Source: Hyaloraphidium curvatum (Eukaryota > Monoblepharomycota > Hyaloraphidiomycetes > Hyaloraphidiales > Hyaloraphidiaceae). From it: DNA of 64,000 nt. The position numbers were made by a program, and so were the translations under genes. The notes beneath the pieces are model-generated. The model was not told the origin of the DNA. It worked only from the letters and a program-made list of their open reading frames with translations, and searched no databases. Within the stretch, counting starts at the first letter, position 1. Each line of letters begins with the position of its first letter. The stretch lies in assembly GCA_025558095.1 (NCBI GenBank), contig JAIVFI010000003.1:62001-126000 (forward strand). Reading direction: 5' to 3'. Below are positions 1-10,937 of the stretch, in pieces.

Positions 1-1
1 G

Positions 2-3000
2 GACCTGCCGGCAACAACGACCGCAACGACCGTTAGAAGTCGTCGCAGGGGCGGTAGCGCCACCCGCACGGCTGCTGTGAAGGCCGAGAAGGACAGCCGC
101 AAGCCGGTCGAGATTCTCAAGCCGGCGCTGGTGGAGACAGGCAAAGGGATCAGACCTGCTGCCGTTTTCAAGCCTGGCCAAATGGGAGCATCTGGGGACT
201 CGGTGAGTACTTTTCGCGTGGCCCACTGGTCGCGAGCTTGAGTGATTGATTTCCACGGCCGCCAGACGAACACCAAGGCGAACGTGGGCTCCAAGAAGAC
301 CGGCAAACAAGCGGCGTCGAACAAGTTCTTCCAAAAGCTGAAGAGCGGGGTTGACATCCCTGTTGTCGGCAAGGTGACCCTGGCTGTCCCGGCGCGCTCA
401 CGGGCACCGAACTAACAGTCCACCAGGGCATCCTGCTCGGGAAGGTCGACCGGAACAAGATGTTTGCGCTCGCAAAGGAGGCATGGATGGCGGCTCCGAA
501 GAACAACCAGTGCCCTCCCGGCCAAGAACCCTTTGGTTCCTTGGAGAATGGAGGCTTCTGCTGCGCGGGCCGCGTGTCGGCCGACGGGAAACGGTGCGAC
601 GGTTCCTTCTGCGGCTTTCCAATCACCCCGAGGCCGGCCGGTGCCAAATGGAGCTACTGCTTGGGAATGACGCGGATCAGCTGTCCTGCGGGGTATTCGG
701 CCTACGCAGGTACGTTCCTTTCGAGGCAACACACCATGACCTGCTCACGCGCTCGCACTTGCAGATTTCGAGGGCGGAATGTGCTGCAGAGGGAAGATTC
801 GCAACAGCGGCACGACCTGCGAGGGGAAAGCTTGTCGGCCGACGGCGGTGAGCACATTTCTTTCGCGTGGTCAACGAAGTGTCTCATTCGCTCTGATCTC
901 TGCCTTTGCAGAACAACCGGAACTCGGCTGAGCCGACCTGCAACTACGCCGACGCCTCGGATCTCGAGTCGGGAGCGGATTCGCTGGGCACCGTGTTCTC
1001 GTCGCTCCAGCGCGGCGAAAGGACTTCTTCCGGGACGAACTCGAGCTTCGGCCCTATTGATCCGAAGCTGATCACCAACTACGTCTGCCCTTCGGGATCC
1101 GTTCCTTTCGGAAGCGAGACCCGCGGCGGCTTTTGCTGCAGCGGACAGGTTACTGTCGATCGCCTCAAGTGCGTCGGTGGTTCGGTCTGTGCCTTCCCTA
1201 GCAACGGCAAAGCTACGGACACGGGCATCTGTGCGGGTGGCTCTCGCTACACCTGCCCCGTGGGTTCCATCCCGTACGACGACATTGGTGGCGGTTTCTG
1301 CTGCTTTGGCAGCCTCGACCGAAAGCGAGAATGCAGCGGCACTTTCTGTGCTTTCCCCACGAACCCTGCGCCCCGCGGCGTTGCTATCTGCTCGGGCATC
1401 ATCACCAGGGACACGAGCGTGTTGCGGGATCCGTCGGCGACTTCTTTTTCGGCCGTGCAGCACGCTCTTGGGCCGACGACTCCGGACTCCGTCTCTGTCT
1501 CTCCTTTTGACCGGGGCGACATCTCTCTCCGCTGTTCCGGAATCACGGCGGACTTCAGCAGGCGCGTCAGCGTCCGCGTTCCCGGGATCAAGCTTTCTTG
1601 GAATCGGGCCCGCCCGGTGACTAGTTTGCTGCTCGGCGAGGCCGACTTTGATCTGCCGCAGGAGATGGGCAAGCTGCCGGAGATTGCGCACATCCACCAC
1701 GTCGCCATCGACTTTGATCCTCTCCCGAAGCTCGACACGGGACGGGTCATCGCCTCGATTTCGGACATCTCGTTGGACGATGATTTCCAGCTAGTCAATG
1801 TGACCGGGACTGTGTCCTACGACTCGGGAGTGGGCACGTCCTTCGACCTGGCGGGGAGCGGTCTTCTTCCGGTTTTCCGCGGGGGCATCGGCTTCAACAT
1901 GCCTCTCATCTCGGACGCCGACCTCCTGCCGCTCGTCTTCGCGACGCAGCAGCGAATGGTCACCGTCGGATCGTTCCTGTCTGACGTCAAGGCCGATGGC
2001 ATGGTGAAGGATCTGCCGCCGATTCCTCTGCTCGGCGGCAGCGTGCAGGACTTGATGGCCGTGCAGGTCAAGGAGGTCGTCATCACCTTCTGCAAAGCAG
2101 GCGCGGCAGATTGCTCGACACGCCTCGCCGTCAACGCGCTCATCCCCGCCAACATGTCGTCCTTTGACGGCGGAATGCTGCCCATCTCGTTGGACTCGCC
2201 CAAGGCTCAAATTGGAATCGTTGATCCGTTCCTCAAGGCTCGCCGAATCGACGCCAGGGTGATCGGCCGGTGGACGGTCGCGGGGGTACCCCTCACCCTG
2301 ACCGTGCTTCGAGCCCCCTCGAACGCCTCTATCGACCTGACGGACTTTTCGAGCATGTCCGAGGGGGACGCACGACTACGGCGCCGCGGCACGGTGGACC
2401 AAGAGTGGGAACTTCAGGATGTCGACGACGTCGAGGACTTCGATGCCGATCCCGAGGACGATAACGTGCCCAGTGACCTGTTTTCCCCTGATTCCTGGGT
2501 CTGGTTTCCGGACGCGGACCACCTCTCGAACCGCTTCTCGTTCTTCGACCTGCCTCTTGCGCACGTCAACCATCACATCTACGTGCGAGGCGCTTCGCCT
2601 GACGGTTTCGCAACAAACGCGAGACTTGGCCGGCGACAGGAGCAGGCGGAGGCCGCTGCGAAGCCGAAGCCGTCGACCGCCCGCGGCCGGAAGAAGAAAC
2701 CGTCGCCGAGTCGTGCCAAGTCCCCCAAACGGAAGCCTGCCCTCCGAGCTCCCCGTGGAATTGCCGGGAAATGGCTTGTTTCGGCCCAGGGCCCGACGAT
2801 GGAACTGGACAGGCTCCTGGCCGCTTTCTCTGCCGACGTCTTTCCTACTGGTGAGCTGCCTCTATCATCGCTGACCACCGCCTGACTCTGACATGGCTTT
2901 CAGGTCCAATTGCGTCCGTCATCGATACAGCGGGATTCAAATCGCTGGTGATTGACAACGTGACCTTAACCGTCATCCTGGAGCAGAACGAGGCGTCAGT

Positions 3001-6000
3001 TCGTTTCGTTGGCCCGACGAAGATACTGCCGAACGCGACCGCGCAAGTTGTGGTCACCAGGCAGCGTGGTGGATCCTTCTCGGGCTTGATGGCTCTGGCG
3101 ATGGACGGCGAGCTCTATCCTGCCGTGCTTGGGAGATTGGTTCCTGGCTTTGTCATTCGGGACGTGGATCTTGTTGCTGCGGGCCAGACGGTTTGTCGTG
3201 TGCGGTTCCGCGCCTCCCTTGGCTAATCGTTTCTCCTTCTCCTCAGATGGCGGTTCTCATCTCGAACAAGGAGCTCGTCCTGACCAACACCCCCTTGGCT
3301 CTTGACCCACCTCTGGATTTGGTCATGGCGGTCAAGAAGGGACTCGAGCTCAACGTCCGGATGCGCTTGCCGCGCGACTGCCTCGGGAAGCCTTTCTGCG
3401 AGGTCATGAAGACGCTCCTCGGAGACAGCACGCCGCTCCAGGTCAGCACGGTGGTGAATCCTCCCGACGTCACCCTGTCGGCTTCCGTTGCGGACATTCG
3501 GATCACCAACGGGCTCGTGCTCAAGGGCGTGCGGTTCTCGGCGTCGTACCCCAAGTCGCGCGTCATGCTTTCGGGGAGCCTGCAGATCACGGTCGACAAG
3601 GGCCGGCCTGCCTTGCTGCTCGACGCTAGCATCGAAATCAGAGGTTCGGGGGTGATTCTGGGAGCAACGTTGCCGGGCAGTTGGGACAATGCTTTCGGGC
3701 TGGACCGCATGGCGGTCGGCAACATCCTGCTCGACGTCGGGATCAACGCCGCTCTGGGGGCCCCGTACATCATCATCGGGGGCGACGCGGCCTTCGGAAA
3801 GAAGTGCATCGGCTCCTCCGGGCAATTTGACCTCGGCAGCTCCTGCTTCGGCGGACCGATGTGAGTTTTGTGCTGGACGTGGAAGACTTGGCCTCACCAT
3901 GCCGTTCCACCAGCTATATCTCCGTGTTTCCGACCGATCCCAAGTTGAATTGGTGCGCGCCGGCGACTCGAATGCAGTCGATTTCATTGCTCATCGGGTC
4001 CCACAGGTTTGCCGGCGAGATCAGCAACCTCGACCTGAAGCGCATCATCACGGCCTTCGCCGACTACGTGCCGACGCAGAAAGACATTCCCGCTCCCGTC
4101 CTCAACGCCGTGTTCCCCGGCAAGGTCACCGTCTCGTACTGCCCGTCTGGCGAATGCTCGGTGCCCGGCAAAGCCTACCCGCAAGGACTCTGTGGGTGCC
4201 GACGCGCGCTCTCGACTCTGATGCCGTTGCTGATGGCTCGCTCCCGCAAATCCTTCTGCAGACTTGACGGGGTATGTTTTGGCAGCTGTCGATGAGGTTC
4301 GACGTTTCTGACCATGCTCTCCCGCAGTTCCCTGGGCATTTTCGACGCGCACGCGCAAACCGACATCCAGGTCGTGCCCGGCAAGAGCATCAAGATCGGC
4401 GTCGACATGAGCTCCCTCACACTCGCCGACGGCCTCATCCGCGCCTTCTTCAGCAAGTCGGACCGGACCCGCGGACCGAGATTCCTCCTGGAGCTCGAGT
4501 ACGACACCATTTCGCCCATGTCGGTCAAGCTCGACTGCTACGTCAAGGTTCTCGTGTTCGAGACCAAGGCCGAGATCACGATCTCGCCAAAGGTTCGCCG
4601 CGGAACCCGTCCAGCCCCGTGCTGAGCTGACGAACCTTAACTGCGCAGCGCTATTTGGTCGCCTTCAATGCGCAGTACTACAGCGTGACGGCCTCGTTCA
4701 TCTTCGAGGCCAGCGTCGGCGCCCGCCTCGGTGGGTCCCATTCTCGCCCAGTTTTCTTGGCGCGCCTGATGTCGTTTTCCACAGACTTCGTCGTCTCCGC
4801 CGGCTTCGACATGACCACCTTCCAGCCCTTTGTCGACGCCGTCTCGGCCGCCGCCGCGCGCTGGGCCTCCCAGGGCGCGGAGCGCCACCGCGCCGTCAAG
4901 TCCCGCGCCGACGCCGCCCGCCGCGACCTCCTCGCGCGCCGCGAGGCCGCGTGCGACTGGAGGGAGAAGTGCAAGGTCGACGCGCAGGACGTGGAGTGCG
5001 GGGAGGAGTCGGGCGGCGTCCAGCGGAGGTCCGAGGGCGGGGAGGAGGGAGGGGCGGCGAGGCTGGGGAGGAGGCTGGAGGACTTTGGCAAGTGGCTCAA
5101 CGGCAAGTTCGTCGATGCGCAGAGCCAGCCGCGCCGCGTCAAGGGCGGGAACACGGTGACGGATCGCGTCAAGAAGGGCTCGTGCAAGGGCTACATGTTC
5201 TCTTCGGGTGGGTTCTTTGTTGGATCCTGATTCGCGGGCTCTCTGACACCCGCCGCAGGCTCGATTATCGACGTCGAGTGCCAATCCCGCTGCGCCGCCG
5301 CCCAGGGCGGCATCGACCTCGCCTCGGCGGCCCTGGCGTCGGCCAACGCGGAGCTGGCGGACCTGCCCGAGGAGCTGGGCTCGGCGTCAACCATCGAGAA
5401 CTGGATGGGCGACAAGCTGGCGTCGCTGGTCAGGTTCCGCGCCGCGGGTTTCGGTCGGTGCCCGTTCGTCCCGCGGCGGTCCAATGGCTGACCTCGTTGT
5501 TCCTCAGCCGCCAACGTCGACGCCACGTTCAAGGCCGGCATGATGGCCGGCGTGGTTCCCATCCGGTTCAACGCCACCATCTTCGGCGACTCTGTCGAGG
5601 CCGACTTTCTGTTCAACTTCAACGACGTCCCCGCGACCGCGGCCTCCTTCTTCGACATCCACGTCAAATCCCGCGCCGCGCGCGCCGCGGCCGCCGTGCG
5701 CCTCGCGGAGCGGGACCTGGCGCGCGTGGACGCCTTCGACTACGGGCACTTCCGCCTCGTGCGGCGCAACCCCGAGGGGGGCGAGACGTTCGACCGCGAC
5801 ACCCGGATCGCGGGGCTGCCGGAGCTCGAGGAGCTGCACGTGCTCGAGGAGAGGCAGGAGGCGGCGTCGGCGACGAGCCGGCGGCGGAGGGGATCGAGGA
5901 AGAGCGGGTCGAGGTCCGGCCGGCGCACGCGCAGCGGGACCAGGACGGGCGGCCGCAGGGGCAAGGCCACGGGGTCGACGGACGATCCCGGTGCGGCGAT

Positions 6001-7066
6001 CGGGCAGCGCATCCCGGCGCGGTACCTCCCCGTCGTCGCCCCCGCGGCCGGCCCGCTCCCGGGCACCGAGGGCGGGGAGGACAACGACTTCCGGATCAGG
6101 TTCTCGGACGAGCTCTACCTGAGCTGCCCCACGGCCATCGGCGCCCTGTCGCGGCGGGCGGCCGTGTGCGGGCTGAGGCCCAAGGACAGGGCGACGGTGT
6201 TCACGGCGTGGGCGGAGCCGTCGGGGCATTCGTTCAGGGTCAACAACAACCTCTGCCTCTCGGTCGCGGCGCGGGGCAACGCGGTGCTGGCCGCGTGCCT
6301 CCCCGATCTGCCCAACGGGGTGTGGAGGTTCGACAACGCGACGGGGCAGCTTTCTGCCCGCGGGGCGGGGGTGCCGCTGCCGCCGGCCGACGGCGGGCCG
6401 GTGTCGGTCATGGACGTCGTGGTCGCCTCGGCGCCGTGGGACGGGCTGTGCCTTTCCGCGACCAGGCGGAACCGCGCGCGGATGGCCAGGTGCTGGGATC
6501 CCGAGCGTGCCGAGGCGCGGGACCCGCGGGCGCAGAGGTTCGAGCTGCGGGTCAATGCCGAGGCGATCAACGTCGGGGACAGGGTCACGCTGCAATCGGA
6601 GGGCGTGCTGGCGCCGTCGTACCTTTCCGCGGGGGAGGACGGCGCGGTGAAGCTCGCTCAGGGCGGGCTGAGGGAGCAGGCGGGCGACGGGTCGGCCGCG
6701 TTCCGGGTCGTCGATCCGATCTGCGGGGCCAACTACCACGTCTCGCTCGAGAGCGTGGACAGGCCCGGGTTCTTCCTCGCCGCGGATCCGGCCAACGCGG
6801 GCGGCGTGGTGCTCACGGACTCGCTGCGGTCCAAGACCGAGGCGTGCTGGCTGCCCACACCCGGGCCCGCGCGGCCCGAGTTCGGCTCGGGGTGCCCGGG
6901 GATCACGTTCGCGCTGCATTCGAGGAGCAGGAGGGGGAGGTACCTCGCCGCCTCGGCGGACGGCGTGGTGCTGAGCGGGGAGGACCGCGGGATGCTGACG
7001 TGCTGGAGGCCGGTGCCGCCGAGGGGGGCGCCTTCGGCGATGCGGCCCAAGGGAAGGGGCGGCTGA
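2..7066 (+). CDS. Giant Cys-rich multidomain protein with C-terminal beta-trefoils (5' partial)
   Basis: Fourteen exons join in phase: 2-202, 266-373, 427-709, 765-847, 912-2850, 2904-3190, 3247-3860, 3914-4191, 4262-4271, 4328-4592, 4649-4730, 4785-5207, 5259-5453, 5508-7066. They give about 2,108 residues; the start lies before the window. Visible residues ~132-320 hold four Cys-rich repeats (pattern CPxG...GGFCC...C...FCxFP). A long region without recognisable catalytic motifs follows, with an acidic patch and a Lys/Arg/Pro-rich stretch near 2,640-2,760. The C-terminal ~330 residues look like two lectin-type trefoils: a ricin-B-like unit (RVNNNLCLSVAARGN), then an AbfB-like unit (FRVVDP, VSLESVDRPGFFLAAD). 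Disulfide-type repeats plus carbohydrate-binding folds suggest a secreted or cell-wall protein (inference); the signal peptide cannot be seen. Exon 9 is only 10 nt long. The first two exons could belong to a separate gene, but phase and splice sites support one transcript. Confidence 0.68.
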
Positions 7067-7726
7067 GGAGGGGAAGCCCACGCCGGTGGGGTGGCTTCGG
7101 GTTTGGACTCAAGTGGCTGGGGCTCGGTGCCAGGGGGTCGTTCCGCCTCTATACGCGGCCTCGGAGAGCCGCACCGTATGTATCGCACGGTCGCCAATGC
7201 TAGAAGAGCGTGTTTCTCGTTCAAGTCTGGTCGTCTTGACCCGAGGTGGTCTGTGCATTGCCAAGGTGGGCGTCCAAGCTTCAATGGCGCTCGGGCCAGT
7301 GGGGAAGCGGCACGTGAAGAGTCGGAGTTCGCTGCGGTGCGGCCGCGCGTCCTCGGCGCGTCCCCAGCAGGCGAAGGCAGCGGACATCGCACATGATCGT
7401 GTGCCACCGTGCGCCGTTCAGGATCCGTGCATTTTTCCACGTCCGACGGAACATCTCACAGAGCAGAAGCCGCCCTTTTTTTTCGAGCCTGCCGCCACGA
7501 GACCAGGGCACCGTCAGCCACCTGCCGATTCCTCCCATCAGCTGGACCCCCGGCCGACGACCTCGAAAACGCACTCTCCGGCTCCTAAACGCCCGGGCTG
7601 CATTCCCTAGAAAGGCCCGACTCGCGCCCGGCGGGCCCGGCGCGGGTTCCGGGCGGCGCTGCGTGGTGCGTCCGGCCGCCCCGTTCCGGCCGACGCGTCT
7701 CACCTCGCCCCCGCAGGCACGGCGAA
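7067..7726. other. Intergenic gap upstream of the C2H2 gene
   Basis: This 660-bp stretch follows the stop of the giant Cys-rich gene and precedes the ATG of the C2H2 factor. The open frames in it have no recognisable motif and disagree with each other, so they look like GC-driven shadows. It should hold the 3' UTR of one gene and the promoter and 5' UTR of the next. I see no clear TATA box or repeat. Confidence 0.5.
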
Positions 7727-9581
7727 ATGCCGCACGCGGCCGACGTGGCGGACGGCACGGCCGGCCCGCCCGACGGCTCTCAGCACGGCGGCGCGCGGGG
7801 GCGCGCGCACGGCGCGGGGCCGCCGCCGCCGCTCCCCGCAACGCCGCCGGCGCGCGCCCGCCCGATGCCGCCCACGCCCGCGTCGCCCGACCCGCCCGAT
7901 CGCGATCGGCACTGTCCCCACGCGGCGCTCCTCCTGCCCGGCGGCGGCGGCCCCGCGGGGTCGCCCGGGACGCCGGCCGCCCGCTCCCTCCCGCGCTTCC
8001 CGCCGACGCCACCCCCGGCCACGCCGCTCCTGGTCTCCTCCTCGTCCGGCGAATCCCTCGCCGAAAACGCAAACGAACTCTCCGACGGCGCCCCCCGCAA
8101 GCGCAGGCCCGGCAGGCCGACCTACGCCGACACCTCGGACTCGGACGCCGAGTTCGAGGGCCACCAGCGCGACCAGCGCACGCGGAGGTTCCCATGCAAG
8201 TTCAAGGACGAGAGCGGGGTCGTCTGCACCAAGGACTTTGCGCGCATCGTGGGTGTCGCAGGAGATCCGATGCAGCTGTCATCTGTCAGCTGTCAGACGT
8301 CAACCTGCGCGTGCTGACCGCCCTTTCCCCCGGCAGGCCGAACTGAACCGGCACATGAAGATCCACAACAAGATCCGGGAACATGTCTGCCACATCTGCG
8401 GCAAGGACTTTGTGCAGGTGGGCGTCGGGTTGGTGCCGCGAGCCGAGACCTCATGCTGATCTGCTCTGGTTCCCTCCGCAGAAAGGGGCGCTCCAGGTGC
8501 ACATCCGCACCCACACGGGCGAAAAGCCGTACAAGTGCACCATATGCAGCACACGCTTCGTCGACGTGGGTACCTTCCTCTGCCCTTTGGCCCCAGCCCT
8601 CGTCGCCGAGATCTGACTTGCCTCCGCATCCCTTCCCCACAGAGCTCCTCGATGCGCCGCCACGAGCGCTCGCACGTCCAAGAGACCCCGCACGCATGCA
8701 ACCTCTGCTCCCGCGCCTTCACCCGCAAGCAGTCCCTCCGCAAGCACCTCGCCCGCGCGCACGGGATCACCGACGAGTCCGGTGTCCGCGCGGCGTCGGC
8801 CCCGGCGCAGCCGCGCAGGCCGTACAAGAAGGCCAGGAAGGCGGACAGCAGCGACGAGTACGAGGAGGAGGACTCGCCCAGCCCCGAGCCCGTGATCGAG
8901 TGGGGCGAGGAGGAGGCGCCGACGGCGGAGCAGACCAGCCGGGAGGAGACGCCGACCCCGGCGCCCACGGGCGGCAAGGCCCGCCGCTTCGTCACCCCGC
9001 CCCCGACCATCAAGATCGAGGACGCCGACGACAACGACATGCACGACGGCCCGAGCGACCTAGAACCCGAGCTCTTCCCCGCCCCGGTCTTCTTCGCCCC
9101 GACCGTCCCCGCGCCCCAACAGCCAGCCGGCCAGCACCTCTTCCCCAGCACCACCCTCCCCCACCCCACCCCCACCCCCCTCGCCACCCCCCTCCGCAGC
9201 CAGCTCGCCGCCGAGCTCGCGCTGGCCTCGGAATCCGAGCTCCTCTCCGTCGCCGTGCTCTCCCCGCAGCGCACGCCGGGGTACCACCGCGCGGCGTACG
9301 ACCCCGCGCCCGCCGAGCGGGAGCTGGGCAGGCTGATGTCCGCCAGCGACGGGGGGCTCGGGGGGCCGGGGCCGCACAGGCGCGTGCCCCGCGCGGTGCT
9401 GTTCGGCGGCGGCCGCGGGGCGGAGCAGTTGGGGACAGTGAGCCCCAGGCGGATCCTGCCCGTAGGGGGCAGGCCGGCGTCGGCGGATTTCGTCGCGGCC
9501 GAGGGGGGGTGGTGGAACCCGGCGGAGGCCGTTTCGCAGTTCGGGTTCGCCGTCGATTCGCTCAGGAGCGCCTCGCGGTGA
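7727..9581 (+). CDS. C2H2 zinc-finger transcription factor, four fingers
   Basis: Four exons (7727-8248, 8337-8417, 8482-8565, 8643-9581) give 541 residues. The N-terminal ~150 residues are Pro/Ala/Gly-rich low complexity. Four adjacent fingers follow, and each junction between them contains an intron. Finger 1 has an unusual wide C-x8-C spacing ([11 protein letters not shown]...H-x3-H). Fingers 2-4 are classical ([24 protein letters not shown] with H-x3/4-H), and the TGEKPYKC linker follows finger 2. The tail has acidic patches and Pro/Ala-rich segments, typical of activation or protein-interaction regions. The likely role is a nuclear sequence-specific DNA-binding regulator; target genes cannot be inferred. 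The wide first finger resembles the atypical lead finger of several fungal C2H2 regulators. Family assignment is secure, orthology is not. Confidence 0.87.
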
Positions 9582-10189
9582 TCCTACCGCGGCGAACGAC
9601 ACCATCATGCACAGATCCTCGGGACGGATCGGAAACTGTACAACAGCACCGCCGGCATCTTCATCGGACTGCGTCGGACTATGTCTCCACGGCTCCGCAC
9701 ACTTCTTCGGCCTTGATCTTCACCCTTCATCTTTCGACCGCTTCGACATCTTCCTTCGACCACCATCGATTGGCATCGATTCCCTGGGACGCCACGATTT
9801 CATGTAGATACTCCGCACAGGCACGAACAATGTAGAGCATCACGGGCCGAGAGCGGCCCGAATATCACGACATCCACCGGCATCCGATCCCGATCCCAAT
9901 CTTCTCCATATGTCTGTTTCTTTTGTCTTGCATGGCGCGGCGCCGGCTGAGTCGGGATCGGCGGTGCATCAGCTGGCAAGCGAGGACATCCCGCCGGTCG
10001 ACGCAAGCCGCCGGCCGGGGGAGGATGAAGCGCGGGGCAGTTCGGTCCGTTCGAACGGGCGGGACGCCGGCTCGGAGGTGGTAGGACGGGGAGAGGGGGA
10101 TGCGGCGAGGGGGGACGGTGCCGCCGTCTCGTCCGCATCTGCCGCCGATTCCGGCAATCCAGAAGGTCTAAGTTGTCGGTGCCGTCGTC
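9582..10189. other. Gap between the C2H2 gene and the upstream repeat copy
   Basis: This 608-bp stretch has no supportable gene. The frame at 9910-10464 has no domain and runs into the repeat, so it is treated as a shadow. The first part is probably the 3' UTR of the C2H2 gene. Confidence 0.45.
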
Positions 10190-10873
10190 GGCGACGCGCG
10201 TGGGGTGCAGTTGTCGGCGCGCGCCCTCTGGGTGGGTTTGCGGCGTATCACGTTCGACCTTGCCTAGGAACACGGTTGCGGGTTCCAATCCGCACCCCGG
10301 GACCCTCCGCTTGCTGTACGAGTTTGCTGGACACCGTAGACCTCCAGGGACCCTCACCATGCCAGTGCTTTTGGCCTAGCATTGTTTTTCGGCTTGCTGT
10401 AGGTGGGCGCTCGCGGGCCGTGGAAGCGTTTTCGACAGCCACCTCAACGACACAACGGAAGTGAGCCCGATCAATTTTCCATTCTCTCGGAGCCCTACTG
10501 GAGGGGGTGGACTTCTTCCCAACAACAGCGGCTTCGGAACGGCGCAACCGCAACCCCGCTTGTTGACCACCCACGCGGGGCTTTCGACGTCAAAGATAGC
10601 GGGTCAAGAATGACACACAGGCACTCAGACTTCATTTTCGTAGTCAATACGCTGTTACAGTCGCCGCAACGCGACGTCGCGCGCTGGCGTCGTCGCGGCC
10701 CGCCGTGGGGGATCAGCGCGCCAGAGATGCCATGGTCGTCCCGTCTTGCCCCAGCGACCACTTCGTCGGGTATGAGAACGGCACCCGGAGCTGTCGGCGG
10801 GCGTCCTCGCGCCCCGACGGGCTCGTGGTTCGGCGACGCCTTCGTGTCAACAATGCGAAGGGCTTGCGCATCG
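10190..10873 (+). repeat. ~680-bp dispersed repeat, copy A, with tRNA-like head
   Basis: This segment is recognisably homologous along most of its length to the reverse complement of 14868-15532. Shared blocks in the same order include GGAACACGGTTG (near 10268), GACCCTCACCATGCCA (near 10350), the GACCACCCACGC block (near 10565), CGTAGTCAATnnnCTGTTACA (near 10640), GGCCCGCCGTGGGGGATCAG (near 10697) and CGTGTCAACAATGCGAAGG near the end. The head carries a degenerate A box (TGGGGTGCAGTT, 10201) and a B-box-like GGTTCCAATCC (10281-10291), as in tRNA-derived SINEs. It ends about 65 bp before the ATG of the ABC gene, so it also occupies that gene's promoter and 5' UTR. Length and tRNA head suggest a long SINE, but a plain segmental duplication is possible. 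Confidence 0.7.
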
Positions 10874-10937
10874 GTCAGCGGCGTTCTCAATCGCCTCCTT
10901 AGCTCACCTCTGTCGTAGGAGGCTACCACAGGACGCG

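Noticed and set aside
702-1700. Minus-strand frame of 332 codons opposite the Cys-rich repeats
   Set aside because: The plus strand shows four aligned Cys repeats across phase-consistent introns; the antisense product is Arg/Ala-rich and featureless.
4731-4784. Possible retained exon instead of a 54-bp intron
   Set aside because: The stretch is a multiple of three without a stop, so either reading is possible, but it begins GTGGGT and ends CACAG, and the joined protein reads more naturally without it.
5504-7081. Long minus-strand open frame (525 codons) opposite the trefoil exon
   Set aside because: Arg/Pro/Gly/His low complexity with no domain; the plus strand carries clear trefoil motifs. 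In GC-rich DNA antisense frames stay open by chance. The same applies to complement 34912-36774, 42453-44375 and 61829-63313.
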